Under the pieces are notes generated by a model. The model searched no databases. It saw nothing but the letters and a program-made list of their open reading frames with translations, and was not told the origin of the DNA. From the IMG/VR virus record IMGVR_UViG_3300036766_000708, positions 1-52,227 of that record: 52,227 bases of DNA; one strand, given 5' to 3'. Below are positions 31,739 through 40,227 of the stretch, piece after piece. The stretch comes from a virus. The position numbers and the translations under genes are program-made. Numbering within the stretch: position 1 is the stretch's first letter; each line of letters begins with the position of its first letter.

Positions 31739-33013
31739 ATGCTCCACCTGTACCGCCGGCATCGCACCACCTGTCCGCACACGTCGGCCACCTACCGCCG
31801 TTGCTCGTGCCCGATCTACGTCCGAGGGACCTTGGGCGGCGACGACGTCCATCGCATGTCGATGGATCAAACCTCGTGGGACGCGGCCACGGGGATCGTC
31901 AACGCCTGGACAGTCGCCGGGAAGGTCGGGATGAAGCCCGACGACACCCAGAAAACCATTACGGACGCCGTGACCGCGTTCATGCTTGACGCGACCGCGC
32001 GGGGACTGACGCACGCGACGCTGAAAAAGTACCGCTTCCTGTCGAGGGGATTGATTCCCTGGTGCAAGGACAATGGGTACCTGTACCTGTCGTCGCTCAC
32101 CCTCGACGCGCTCACCACGTACCGCGGGACTTGGATCGGCGGGGGACTGTCGAAAACCAAGCAACAGGAACGACTGCGGGCGTTCTTCGGCTGGTGTGTC
32201 AAGCGGGATTGGATCACGAAAAACCCCGCGGAACATCTGTCGGCCTTCAACGTCGACCACACCCCGACGATGCCGTTCACGGCAGAGGAGATGATCACTA
32301 TCCTGGCCGCATGTGGGAGGTACCCGGCACGGAATCGGACGAAGATGACGGCGCTTGTTCAACTGTTGCGGTGGTCCGGGCTCCGCATCGGCGACGCGGT
32401 CACGATCACGACGGATCGCATTCAGAACGGGAAAGTGTTCTTGCACACGCAGAAGACGGGGACGAAGGTGTGGGTCCCCTTGCCGCCGGCCGTGATTGAG
32501 GCACTGGCGAAGGTTCCAGTCGAGGACGGGCGGTACTTCTGGTCAGGGAAGGGGAAAACCACGTCCGCATCGTCGAGCTGGCAACGGGCGTTGCGGGTAC
32601 TCTTCACGTTGGCGGACATTCCGGATGGCCACGCACATCGGTTCCGGGACACCTTCGCGGTCGAGTTGTTGTTGCAGGGGGTGGAACTGGCGGACGTGTC
32701 GATCTTGCTGGGGCACGCGTCAATCAAAGTGACCGAGAAGCATTATAGTCCGTGGGTGAAAGCGCGGCAGTCGAGACTGGAAACCGCGGTCCAAAAGGCG
32801 TGGAGTAGCAGTACCCCCCCTACGCCGCCGGCTTCAACGCCTTCGGTTCCCGCACAATCGCCCCATCCCGCAGTCGACGGACCACGTACCGGGGAAGATG
32901 AATCGGCGGCTCGACCGACAGCGTCCGGTACACCCGATCCGCGACCGACTGCGGGATCCGGAGCGTTCGGCCGATCAGCAGTACCCCCGGCTCGTGACGA
33001 AACCGCCGCCTGA
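31739..33013 (+). CDS. int: tyrosine-type integrase, 424 aa
   Basis: Site-specific recombinase for attP x attB. Catalytic set is present: R216 (SGLRIGD), K239 (TQKTG), H300-R303 (HAHRFRDTF), H326 (LLGHAS) and Tyr 336 (EKHYSPW). The N-terminus MLHLYRRHRTTCPHTSATYRRC-x-C carries a Cys/His cluster typical of integrases from soil bacteria such as Acidobacteriota. SAM-like core-binding domain about 70-170. ATG 31739 is chosen because upstream codons cover attP. After residue ~356 the protein becomes Pro/Ser-rich and lies antisense to the excisionase-like gene. Confidence 0.92.
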   Translation: MLHLYRRHRTTCPHTSATYRRCSCPIYVRGTLGGDDVHRMSMDQTSWDAATGIVNAWTVAGKVGMKPDDTQKTITDAVTAFMLDATARGLTHATLKKYRFLSRGLIPWCKDNGYLYLSSLTLDALTTYRGTWIGGGLSKTKQQERLRAFFGWCVKRDWITKNPAEHLSAFNVDHTPTMPFTAEEMITILAACGRYPARNRTKMTALVQLLRWSGLRIGDAVTITTDRIQNGKVFLHTQKTGTKVWVPLPPAVIEALAKVPVEDGRYFWSGKGKTTSASSSWQRALRVLFTLADIPDGHAHRFRDTFAVELLLQGVELADVSILLGHASIKVTEKHYSPWVKARQSRLETAVQKAWSSSTPPTPPASTPSVPAQSPHPAVDGPRTGEDESAARPTASGTPDPRPTAGSGAFGRSAVPPARDETAA

Positions 33014-33080
33014 TGGTGTTACCGGACAGGGACAGCTTCTCCGCGAGTTCCTGCACGCTGTAGTGCCGTTCGTCGATCAT
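32820..33080 (-). CDS. excisionase-like HTH protein, 86 aa
   Basis: Pattern HYSVQELAEKLSLSGNTIRRRFRHEPGVLLI...RTLRIPQSVADRVYRTL is the winged HTH of MerR/Xis-type excisionases (helix, recognition helix around residues 17-26, then a wing with RTLRIP). Located next to the integrase on the opposite strand, as excisionase/RDF genes often are. It ends the leftward operon and overlaps the integrase by 194 bases antisense. ATG overlaps the preceding TGA. Directionality factor or repressor cannot be told apart. Confidence 0.7.
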   Translation of the reverse strand: MIDERHYSVQELAEKLSLSGNTIRRRFRHEPGVLLIGRTLRIPQSVADRVYRTLSVEPPIHLPRYVVRRLRDGAIVREPKALKPAA

Positions 33081-33454
33081 TCCCCGTCTCCCCCGTACGT
33101 TTTTGCCTTCTCGCCGGCCTTTGTGATCAACACGTACGGTTTCTTCGGTTTCTTGCTGGTCGCGTCGGCGAGCGTTTGCAGGCTCCCGCCGAGTTCGACG
33201 AACTTCAATTTATCGAACTTCGACGTTTCCCCCTTCACCACGGTGATCGTGTACCCGGTGACGGATGTTTTTTCGAGACACTCCGCGTCCATGATCGCGT
33301 GCAGCTTCGCTTTTTCGATGTCCGCCTGTTCGGTCAACAGCTTCGCTTCGAGCGCAAGGTCCGCGTAGGTGGACAGGATCGCCTCCGCACGAACCTGCAT
33401 AGCTGGACTGAGCGAAAGAATCTGTTCCTGGTCGGTCGTCAATGCTTGTTTCAC
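33077..33454 (-). CDS. helical protein downstream of the polymerase, 125 aa
   Basis: GTG start one base after the polymerase stop. Mostly alpha-helical (MQVRAEAILSTYADLALEAKLLTEQADIEKAKLHAIM), possibly coiled coil, with a beta hairpin (TSVTGYTITVVKGETSKFDKLKF) and a basic C-terminus. Context suggests a replication accessory; no family recognised. Confidence 0.6.
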   Translation of the reverse strand: MKQALTTDQEQILSLSPAMQVRAEAILSTYADLALEAKLLTEQADIEKAKLHAIMDAECLEKTSVTGYTITVVKGETSKFDKLKFVELGGSLQTLADATSKKPKKPYVLITKAGEKAKTYGGDGE

Positions 33455-33455
33455 G

Positions 33456-36221
33456 TTATGCCGCCTTCACGGTGAAATAGTCCGGAATGTCAATCATGTG
33501 TCCCCAGTTATCGCCACACTCGCCAGACGTTTCGATCGGGACGGTGAGCAAGTACGCGGGTACCTGCGTCATTGCGTACACCATTTGTGTATCCAGCCCC
33601 ATCAGAATCCGCTTGTCGCACTCCATCAAGAGATCGTCGTGAATCTGCAACAACGGTTCCACGCGATCACCATCCTTCCACCGGGGGAGGAGAATCTTTC
33701 GATAGACATAATCCTCCGCGACCTTCATCACTGATTGCGCGCCGGCCTGAATCGGCGTGGAAAAGGCGAACCGTTCGGCTTCAGACCGTACCGCATCATC
33801 GTATGAACGGATGCCACCGATGTAGCGTCGTCGACCACGAAGGTCCGTGACGAACCCGTACCGCCGCGCTTCCGCGATCTTCCCTTGCTGGTACTTGGGG
33901 ACGTCCTTGTAGAGCGTCATGGTTTCCGTGAGCCAGCGTTGCGCGTCATCCTCACTGACATCCACGCCGTTCTTCCGCAGCTCCAGACACAACCCGATAT
34001 TCGTCATCCCCATCGGGATCCCGAAGTTCACCGCTTTGGCCGGGAGTCGATGCTTGCTCTTGTCCTGATCTTTCGGGGCGACGCCGAAGATGCGTTGGGC
34101 CAGGGTCGCATGAAGGTCAATCCCCGTGCGAAATGCGTGCAGGAGAACCGGGTCTTGCGAAAGGTGAGCGAGCACCCGCAGCTCAATCTGACTAAGATCC
34201 CACGAGGCAAGTACCGCACCGTCGCCACTGACAAACCCCTCGCGGAACCGTTTCGCAAATTTTCCGTGTTTCGGCAGAGCGAGCACGTTCGGATGACTAG
34301 CTGCCAGCCGGCCGGATACGACGCGGGTAAGGCGGAAGGTGCAATGGATCCGGCCGTCGTACGGGTACTGATCGACGAAGTCCGGGATCTGGTCGACGAA
34401 GGTGCTTTTGAGCTTGTAGACTTCTCGGTACTCACGGATGTCTCCAATCAGCGTCCGAACGCCCACCGGAAGTCGCTGATCCTTTTCCAGCGCTTCGAGG
34501 ACCTTGTCATTGGTGGAGGGATCGCCTCCCGGTGTCCGCTTGAGTGAGGTAATGCCAAATCGCTCAAATAGAAGTTCTCCAACATGATCGGTTGAGTTGG
34601 GGTTGAAGGACCACGCGGCGTCGTCGGAGTACCCTTCGCTGCCGGCGAGGAGCTGAGACGCGATGCGGGTTTTGATTTCGACAATCTCGAATCCCAGGTC
34701 TGTACTAAGCCGGGAGAAATGAGCAAGGTCGGGCTTGAGGCCGATCTGTTGCATCCGGTCAATGAGGGGGATGGTGGCGAGATCGGCCTGGTACGTATCG
34801 GATAGATTCGCCGCCGCCAGTCGTTCAACCAGACGCGGCTTGAGTCGATGGGTGCAGTCAGCATCGCGGCCGGCATAGTGCAGAGCGACATCCAACGGGA
34901 CATGATCCAATGTAGCCGCCCACATTGCGCCGTATTGAGGCCGAGCGTCGATGTGTCGATCGAGAACCTGATCTCCCCAGAGCTTGCGAGGATCTTTGGA
35001 TCGGAGACATCGTTCAACCGACTTAAACAAATCTGATTTTGGGAGTTTCGGATGCACTGAAAGGCGACGACCGGGATGGACTTTCCCCTTCGCGTCGGTG
35101 TACGGGGTCGTGGTGAGTCGCGTAAATTCTTCGAGACACCGGGTTTCCCAGCCATCTTGTTCGTTCTCCCAACAGGACAGTAACCAATCCTGCGCTAATC
35201 GAAAGTTCGCGTCACCCATGACGTCGTCGTAGTGGTCCATTTTCATGTTGCAGTGGCGGGCACCGAGGGGTTTCAATCCCTGCGGTTCCAGTTGCAGGAC
35301 GAACGCCATTTGCATCGTATCGTCAAACGTCAGGTACCGGGTGTCGATGCCAATCGCCCGAAAAATGTTCAGCTCGTGGAGGGCGGAATGAAAGACAAAA
35401 CGATATACGGGGACTCCCCCGGCTTCAACGGACTGAAGGTCACTGTTGACCCATTCGACAAAGCGATCGACAAGAGCCTTCCAGCGATTGCGAATGATGT
35501 AGGCATGGCCGGGGCGGGTCGTGAGCTGGACGGACCAGACGTTGTGCGCCCACCCTTCCGTATCGCACGAGAACTCAATCGTGTTCGCTTCGAGCATGAT
35601 GTGATCGACGGTTTCGACATCGAGTACCTCCTCATACACCGGGTTCGGGATCGGGTCGTCGTAGAGAATCCGGGGGCCGATCGTGCCATCCAGGACCCCT
35701 TCGAGTTGTGAGAAATCGTACGTGACCGCCGCGGAGAGTTCGGGGGACCGGAATCCTGCCGCCGGATTATAGATCGGGAAAATCACCACTTCCTCGGGGT
35801 GCTCGAACAGCGTCCGCCGAGGGGAATCGATCGGGAGGTACCACGGAATTGCGTGCGAGCTCTCCATATCCACGTCGCCGAGGAACCACTGCGTAATGTG
35901 GCGCCCGAGGCAGATGATGTACTTTGGTCGAACCGCCTGAAGTTCCGTGATCAGTGCAGGTTCGTCACGCTCAAAATCAGCGGAGGTATAGTCGCCCTCC
36001 GGCCCGCACCATTCTTTGACCCAGACCGTACAGTAGCAATCGTGACGAGCCGGTAATCGGACACCGTCGAGGTAACGATCAATTTCGTTGGTTCGCCGAC
36101 CTTTCGCACTAAACGGACGTCCAGTACTCGCGTCATCTTTGCTTGCCCATTCTCCACAGATGAACAGATCACAAGGGATCGGGCCGGTGCCGACGATCCT
36201 GCGTCCTATACCGCTTGACAT
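33456..36221 (-). CDS. polA: UDG-like/family A DNA polymerase fusion, 921 aa
   Basis: Replicative polymerase. Residues ~10-165 resemble the uracil-DNA glycosylase superfamily: GTGPIPCDLFICGEWAS...STGRPFSAKGRR (motif I region), IICLGRHITQWFLGD and FPIYNPAAGF. Exonuclease: DTE at 220-222, HELNIFRAIG, YAGRDADC near 455. Polymerase: motif A DLSQIELRVLAHLSQDP (~675), motif B RLPAKAVNFGIPMG (~735), motif C QIHDDLLME (~865). Family A enzymes usually have H-D-E in motif C; here it is HDD. An N-terminal UDG-like domain is known from the SPO1 polymerase. Glycosylase activity is uncertain. Confidence 0.9.
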   Translation of the reverse strand: MSSGIGRRIVGTGPIPCDLFICGEWASKDDASTGRPFSAKGRRTNEIDRYLDGVRLPARHDCYCTVWVKEWCGPEGDYTSADFERDEPALITELQAVRPKYIICLGRHITQWFLGDVDMESSHAIPWYLPIDSPRRTLFEHPEEVVIFPIYNPAAGFRSPELSAAVTYDFSQLEGVLDGTIGPRILYDDPIPNPVYEEVLDVETVDHIMLEANTIEFSCDTEGWAHNVWSVQLTTRPGHAYIIRNRWKALVDRFVEWVNSDLQSVEAGGVPVYRFVFHSALHELNIFRAIGIDTRYLTFDDTMQMAFVLQLEPQGLKPLGARHCNMKMDHYDDVMGDANFRLAQDWLLSCWENEQDGWETRCLEEFTRLTTTPYTDAKGKVHPGRRLSVHPKLPKSDLFKSVERCLRSKDPRKLWGDQVLDRHIDARPQYGAMWAATLDHVPLDVALHYAGRDADCTHRLKPRLVERLAAANLSDTYQADLATIPLIDRMQQIGLKPDLAHFSRLSTDLGFEIVEIKTRIASQLLAGSEGYSDDAAWSFNPNSTDHVGELLFERFGITSLKRTPGGDPSTNDKVLEALEKDQRLPVGVRTLIGDIREYREVYKLKSTFVDQIPDFVDQYPYDGRIHCTFRLTRVVSGRLAASHPNVLALPKHGKFAKRFREGFVSGDGAVLASWDLSQIELRVLAHLSQDPVLLHAFRTGIDLHATLAQRIFGVAPKDQDKSKHRLPAKAVNFGIPMGMTNIGLCLELRKNGVDVSEDDAQRWLTETMTLYKDVPKYQQGKIAEARRYGFVTDLRGRRRYIGGIRSYDDAVRSEAERFAFSTPIQAGAQSVMKVAEDYVYRKILLPRWKDGDRVEPLLQIHDDLLMECDKRILMGLDTQMVYAMTQVPAYLLTVPIETSGECGDNWGHMIDIPDYFTVKAA

Positions 36222-36230
36222 GATCGCTCG

Positions 36231-36563
36231 TTAGGACCGGACGTACGGATTCGGCGGCAACGCTCGCGATCGTCCAGTCGCGGTCACAGTTGTGAGTCGC
36301 CAACCGGGAGGCATCAGCGATTGTAGAAACACGTTGACTTCGTCGAAATAGACGCGCCGGACAGACCGGTCAAAGCCATCCATATGCTGAGATTCAGTGA
36401 GGGTGAACACGCGCCCGGAGAAGTGTTCGTCCTTGAACTGATCGAGAAATGCGCGCTTCATGGCGTGGTTGGGCGTCACCAGACGCGCATCCAGATCGCG
36501 TTTCAGTTCTTGCGCCAACCAGTACGACTTCCCGCCGCGCCGGGGTGCTGTGATGAACTCCAT
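36231..36563 (-). CDS. minimal P-loop protein, 110 aa
   Basis: ATG at 36563 overlaps the TAA of the nuclease gene. Walker A is APRRGGKS (residues 6-13: MEFITAPRRGGKSYWLAQEL) and a Walker B-like strand is RRVYFDEVNVF (~78-88). Only 110 residues, much shorter than a full RecA or AAA core; it may be a truncated ATPase or a compact clamp-like helper. Sits between the ERCC4 nuclease and the polymerase, ten bases before the latter. Confidence 0.65.
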   Translation of the reverse strand: MEFITAPRRGGKSYWLAQELKRDLDARLVTPNHAMKRAFLDQFKDEHFSGRVFTLTESQHMDGFDRSVRRVYFDEVNVFLQSLMPPGWRLTTVTATGRSRALPPNPYVRS

Positions 36564-37318
36564 TAGCTCAATACCTCTCGAATGTGCGTGGCGATCACTT
36601 TCCCGACGCCAGGGACGTCCATCAGTTGCTTCTGGGTCGCGGACGCTAGTCGTCCCCACGTGCCGAAATGGTGTTCGATCGCCCGCCCCTTGTCCCAGCC
36701 GACGCCGTCGATCCCCGCGAGCATCTTCAGCATTTCGCTGGGGGGCGACATCATCACCTTGTCCGGGGGCGGGAGGTAGATCGCTTGGTGTGATCGGTGT
36801 TCCTGCAATTCCTTCGCCGTCCACCAGTGATACAGCGTCGCGAGAAAGCGGATCGTGTCCGCTCGCGTCTGGCAATGCCAGTACGACAACCCGCCGCGGA
36901 TCGTCTGCGTCAGGATCCAGGACTCGAGATCGTTGTACATGATCGCCCGCGTACCGACCTGCACCGGGAACCACCCGCGTTTCTTCGTCGCCGCGTCCCA
37001 GGTGTAGTGCAGGAGTACCCCATCATCGCTCTGTTTCCACATACCTTCCGTGAGCAACCATGCCCGGTCGTAAATCTTGTGCTCGTCCATCGCGAGGCCG
37101 TAGAGTTGATGGCCGGCGAAGCGACCCCCGAGCATGGACGAGACGACATCGCGGGATTCCTTGAGTTCGATGCCGATGAAGACGTCCGCACCGTCGATAC
37201 CTTTCCCGATGAAAGCCACGTCTCCAAAATCGAGATGGGTAAGATCCGCGGGTACCCCGTAGCGGTTGAGGGGTCCTAAAAGATCGCGAGATCCGATGCG
37301 TTCGTCCACAAGGAGCAT
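36563..37318 (-). CDS. ERCC4-type nuclease with HhH domain, 251 aa
   Basis: MLLVDERIGSRDLLGPL starts the family core; FGD33 and I-E51-L-K53-ESRDVVSSM correspond to the G-D...E-R-K-x3-D of XPF/Mus81 nucleases (Lys in place of the usual R-K pair). The C-terminal 60 residues hold helix-hairpin-helix repeats (LAGIDGVGWDKGRAIEHHFGTWGRLASATQKQLMDVPGVGKVIATHI) that bind DNA. Full-length for phage versions. Start at 37318 gives TCAT overlap with the preceding gene; the longer upstream frame is antisense-like. Likely flap or branch processing in replication. Confidence 0.85.
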   Translation of the reverse strand: MLLVDERIGSRDLLGPLNRYGVPADLTHLDFGDVAFIGKGIDGADVFIGIELKESRDVVSSMLGGRFAGHQLYGLAMDEHKIYDRAWLLTEGMWKQSDDGVLLHYTWDAATKKRGWFPVQVGTRAIMYNDLESWILTQTIRGGLSYWHCQTRADTIRFLATLYHWWTAKELQEHRSHQAIYLPPPDKVMMSPPSEMLKMLAGIDGVGWDKGRAIEHHFGTWGRLASATQKQLMDVPGVGKVIATHIREVLS

Positions 37319-37875
37319 CAGGCGACAACTCGTCGTAGATGGGCGTAGCGATTGCGAATCTTGAGTAACCGCTCTGCGGTGGTGTACTTGAGGGTGATTA
37401 CTTTTGGATCCTCGTGGAGCGGCGTCCAATCCTCCCCGGCGACAAATCCTCGAACCGTCAACGCACACTGATGAGTCGAAATGTCGAATGACGACAACAC
37501 GTCGTCCACTTCTCCATTGACGATGATGATGTGATACGGAAGCGATCCTTGCGCGCTGACGGTAGCGACACGCCGGATCAATAACGACAGGTGATACCCC
37601 TCGAACGTGCTCGACACGAATATATCTCGCGACAATGAACGATCGAGTGCGAACTGTTCGCGTTTACTTCCTCTCCCGTCTTGCTCTTCGAAATTGAATC
37701 CATGCAGACGAAGATGCGATAGGATACGGGTGCGCGCAGCGTTCAAAACCGATACATCCCCAAGCACGGGAACCCAGACATCTACATCCGATGCCAGAGC
37801 AGGACAGGCGGCAAATCCCCCGGCAATGAACGCGATTTCTTGAAGATCAGATGGTAAAAGGTTGTTCGGTAGCAT
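37318..37875 (-). CDS. nucleotidyltransferase-like protein, copy 1, 185 aa
   Basis: FIAGGFAACPALASDVDVWVPV (GG at 19-20, Asp 30 and 32) is the GG-x-n-D-x-D of the Pol-beta/MNT nucleotidyltransferase fold. The C-terminus FDISTHQCALTV...VITLKYTTAERLLKIRNRYAHL parallels the protein at 40228 (FDLSVHAWAID...ITVSHIRSTTAARLLKLTQRYHP), so the two are paralogues. A third catalytic Asp is not obvious. Substrate unknown. Adjacent to a nuclease; its stop overlaps the nuclease start. Confidence 0.65.
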   Translation of the reverse strand: MLPNNLLPSDLQEIAFIAGGFAACPALASDVDVWVPVLGDVSVLNAARTRILSHLRLHGFNFEEQDGRGSKREQFALDRSLSRDIFVSSTFEGYHLSLLIRRVATVSAQGSLPYHIIIVNGEVDDVLSSFDISTHQCALTVRGFVAGEDWTPLHEDPKVITLKYTTAERLLKIRNRYAHLRRVVA

Positions 37876-37884
37876 AAATGTCCT

Positions 37885-38070
37885 TTACTTCGAGTACCTG
37901 TTCGCCGCGTTGAACCCCTTGACGGTAAACGCCGGAGCCGCCGGGAGCCGTTCAACGACCGCGTTGCAAAAGTAACAACTCTGCTGGTCCTTGTCCTCGT
38001 CACGGACGATGCGCGTGACTCGATTGCAGCACTCCTCGTTCGTACACAGGTACTCGTACGTCTTCAGCAT
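37885..38070 (-). CDS. FmdB-type zinc-ribbon protein, 61 aa
   Basis: MLKTYEYLCTNEECCNRVTRIVRDEDKDQQSCYFCNAVVERLPAAPAFTVKGFNAANRYSK matches the pattern of FmdB-like zinc ribbons: YEY-x-C-x4-C ... C-x2-C ... VKGFNA-x-N-x-YS. Short stand-alone version. Starts at 38070 overlapping the preceding stop. FmdB proteins are often called regulatory, but the role is not established. Confidence 0.8.
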   Translation of the reverse strand: MLKTYEYLCTNEECCNRVTRIVRDEDKDQQSCYFCNAVVERLPAAPAFTVKGFNAANRYSK

Positions 38071-38273
38071 CACGGACGCTCCGGTAGCGGTGCATGAGAT
38101 ATGAAACGCTGAATGAGTTGTTGCCAACCATCGGCACGATGGTGCCCTTCAACACGGCCGGAATACAATGTTTGTGATCGCTCGGGCGTTCCATCCCCGA
38201 CGAGAACAGTCACGGTGTAGTCGCTAATGGGTGCCAGTTCTGATACGTTCTGAAAGACTACAATGAGCGCCAT
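38070..38273 (-). CDS. hypothetical protein, 67 aa
   Basis: ATG at 38273 overlaps the TGA of the upstream gene; a GTG one codon earlier is also possible. Sequence (MALIVVFQNVSELAPISDYTVTVLVGDGTPERSQTLYSGRVEGH) has a beta-type start and a helical end. Lies in the tightly packed run of small genes between methyltransferase and FmdB; no family recognised. Confidence 0.6.
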   Translation of the reverse strand: MALIVVFQNVSELAPISDYTVTVLVGDGTPERSQTLYSGRVEGHHRADGWQQLIQRFISHAPLPERP

Positions 38274-38512
38274 CACCGTTGCCCGGAGTTGAACACCGTG
38301 GTACCCCCGCCCGGATTGAACGACACCGGATTGAAGTCACTGCTGGTCTGGGGAACCATGACCCGTCTGTACAGGTAGTAGGTTCGTTTCACCTGGACGA
38401 GATTGATCGATCCGCTTGGGATTACCATCAAACTCGCCGGCTGTTCCTCCGCTTCCCAGACGCCGAGGATCTCCATTAGACCGTCCGGGTGTTGGAGCAC
38501 GATCCGTTTCAC
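38273..38512 (-). CDS. hypothetical protein, 79 aa
   Basis: GTG at 38512 overlaps the preceding TGA (GTGA). Beta-rich first part (MKRIVLQHPDGLMEILGVWEAEEQPASLMVIPSGSINLVQVKRTYYLYRRV), disordered Gly/Asn tail. No family recognised; conserved-looking small operon member. Confidence 0.55.
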   Translation of the reverse strand: MKRIVLQHPDGLMEILGVWEAEEQPASLMVIPSGSINLVQVKRTYYLYRRVMVPQTSSDFNPVSFNPGGGTTVFNSGQR

Positions 38513-38715
38513 GATTCATCCTCTCCGACGATTAACCGCAGTCTCCGCACCACCAGAACCAAATCCGGCGGGAGGTAGTCGTGTGAGATGTGATCGAGGA
38601 GTACCCGCACGTCCGCTTCAAAATGCTTGACGACGGTGGTGATCAGTGCCGGGGACGCGTCGAACTGTTCACGCGGAACGTCGTTAGCAAACTCAGGAAT
38701 GCTAGATACAGACAT
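38509..38715 (-). CDS. hypothetical helical protein, 68 aa
   Basis: The ATG at 38715 follows the methyltransferase stop by 10 bases; GGGGGAG and GAGGG upstream offer ribosome sites. An in-frame upstream ATG would place the start inside the methyltransferase gene. The product is mostly one or two helices (ALITTVVKHFEADVRVLLDHISHDYLPPDLVLVVRRLRLIV). Unknown function. Confidence 0.55.
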   Translation of the reverse strand: MSVSSIPEFANDVPREQFDASPALITTVVKHFEADVRVLLDHISHDYLPPDLVLVVRRLRLIVGEDES

Positions 38716-38725
38716 AGGGGGACCC

Positions 38726-39439
38726 TCACTGAACACTCCCCCCAAGGACCGGCTCGAAGATCACCACGCACGAGGGAAACGGTGCGGAGTCGAGTAGGTC
38801 CTTGTCCGGAACATCCTGCAAGATACGCTCCACGGCCATCTTCGGGAGTCCCGTGATGTCGACCATTGATTTCATCCAGGCGCGGTCGTCGAACTTCGGG
38901 CCTTCCGCGAGTGCCGCGTTGTGCTGTTCGGCGATCCAGGCGCGGAGGTCGTCGGACACTTTCAGTTCGAACTCCAACCGACCAGGGAGCAAGCGACCAC
39001 GGACACCGGGACGCCAGTCGCCGTCTTTATTGGTGATGACGCGTGTCGACTCCGGGTCAACTTTCGACGGTACTGTTTGTTCGACCCACGCGTCCTTGTC
39101 CCATATGTAGTTTTGCCACCACGCGGTATCGCTCCGCACCGGCAACAACATGACGACCGTCGTCCCCTTGTCCGCTTCCTCGCGCGCCTTTTTGATGAAC
39201 CGCCCCGCGATCGAGTACGGCGGATTCATCCAGACCGTGAACCCGACCCCACCCCAGTCCGTCGTCAGGGCATCCTCCGCGAGCGTCGACCCCGGCCCGT
39301 AGAACAACTCGCATTTCGCGTTTTCCGCACGGGCGGCGACGTCGAGATTGAAGTGAAACTCCGCGTTCAGGGCGTCGAAGGTCCCTTGTGGGGTCCCGCG
39401 TTCGTCGCCGGCTGATTGAAAGAACACCGGGTTATTCAT
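38726..39439 (-). CDS. dam: DNA N6-adenine methyltransferase (phage Dam type), 237 aa
   Basis: Fold and motifs of the phage Dam family (PF05869-type): TPQGTFDALNAEFHFNLDVAA (Asp 33 in the SAM-binding start), NAKCELFYGPGS, and the catalytic NPPY at residues 72-75 (VWMNPPYSIAGRFIKKAREEA), then VVMLLPVRSDTAWW. Transfers a methyl group to adenine N6; the target site cannot be read from sequence. A 25-residue insert (SKVDPESTRVITNKDGDWRPG) is odd. Start 39439 overlaps the ATPase stop (ATGA). GATC and GTAC are both rich in this genome. Confidence 0.85.
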   Translation of the reverse strand: MNNPVFFQSAGDERGTPQGTFDALNAEFHFNLDVAARAENAKCELFYGPGSTLAEDALTTDWGGVGFTVWMNPPYSIAGRFIKKAREEADKGTTVVMLLPVRSDTAWWQNYIWDKDAWVEQTVPSKVDPESTRVITNKDGDWRPGVRGRLLPGRLEFELKVSDDLRAWIAEQHNAALAEGPKFDDRAWMKSMVDITGLPKMAVERILQDVPDKDLLDSAPFPSCVVIFEPVLGGSVQ

Positions 39440-40218
39440 CACAACCCCCAATCGTCCGGCATACTTTCAGGGTAGGCCGTCATCGCCATGAGCGGCCAAT
39501 CGAGATCCGGGTACTCCTGATCTCTCGCTTCCGCGTTCGGGAACTTCCCGATCTTCGTTTTGTAGACACGCTCCGCCGGATCCCAACGGTGCGTGAGGGT
39601 GATGTCCACGAGTCCGGCAACCCCATTCCACCCGTCCGGAATGCGCTCGCCCGTGTTGTTCGGCACCATCTTGCCCTTGCCCGGATCGAACTTGCTGACC
39701 CACTTGTCCCGGTTCGTCCGGAGCAGTCCAAGGTTGACCCCCGCTGCCGCCGCTTCCTGGTACAGCGAGTTCATTTCGGTATTGAGCGGGCCGTATTCTT
39801 TCGGGGCATCGTTCTGCGCGCCGAAGTTCGCGTACCGAAGGACCTCGTACGCGATGTCCTCGCGATCGACCAGCACTGTCCGGACGTGATGCAAGGCGAC
39901 CCGGTAATCCGCGACAAATTTGTTCCACACCAGCATGGCCGCGTCGCCGAGCTGATTCTTCGATTGGCCCTTTTGCGGTTGGAAGATGTACCGCCCAATG
40001 CGGATGTCCTTGTTGATCTTCCGGGACTTCCTCACCCGGTTCATCCCGTACGCATCGAAGGCGCAGACGTAGATCGGGCCGGGGGCGGACAGGGCGAAAT
40101 CAGATTTCCCCGATCCCTCCTCGCCGTTGGACGCCCAGGAGAGATTGGACGGCGCGTCTTCGCTCAGCTTTTCGTAGCTCGCCCAATCGACGTTTTCATG
40201 GTTCTTCGCGGTCGCCAT
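39439..40218 (-). CDS. RecA-like ATPase, Sak4/AAA_24 type, 259 aa
   Basis: Walker A GEEGSGKS at 32-39, Walker B HVRTVLVD at ~111-118 followed by REDIAYEVLRYANFG. The closing part (WNGVAGLVDITLTHRWDP) is typical of the phage AAA_24/Sak4 single-strand annealing/recombination ATPases. Probably loads or pairs single-stranded DNA with the candidate SSB at 42638 and the nuclease at 41398, forming a recombination module. Confidence 0.8.
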   Translation of the reverse strand: MATAKNHENVDWASYEKLSEDAPSNLSWASNGEEGSGKSDFALSAPGPIYVCAFDAYGMNRVRKSRKINKDIRIGRYIFQPQKGQSKNQLGDAAMLVWNKFVADYRVALHHVRTVLVDREDIAYEVLRYANFGAQNDAPKEYGPLNTEMNSLYQEAAAAGVNLGLLRTNRDKWVSKFDPGKGKMVPNNTGERIPDGWNGVAGLVDITLTHRWDPAERVYKTKIGKFPNAEARDQEYPDLDWPLMAMTAYPESMPDDWGL

Positions 40219-40227
40219 GTCACTCCC

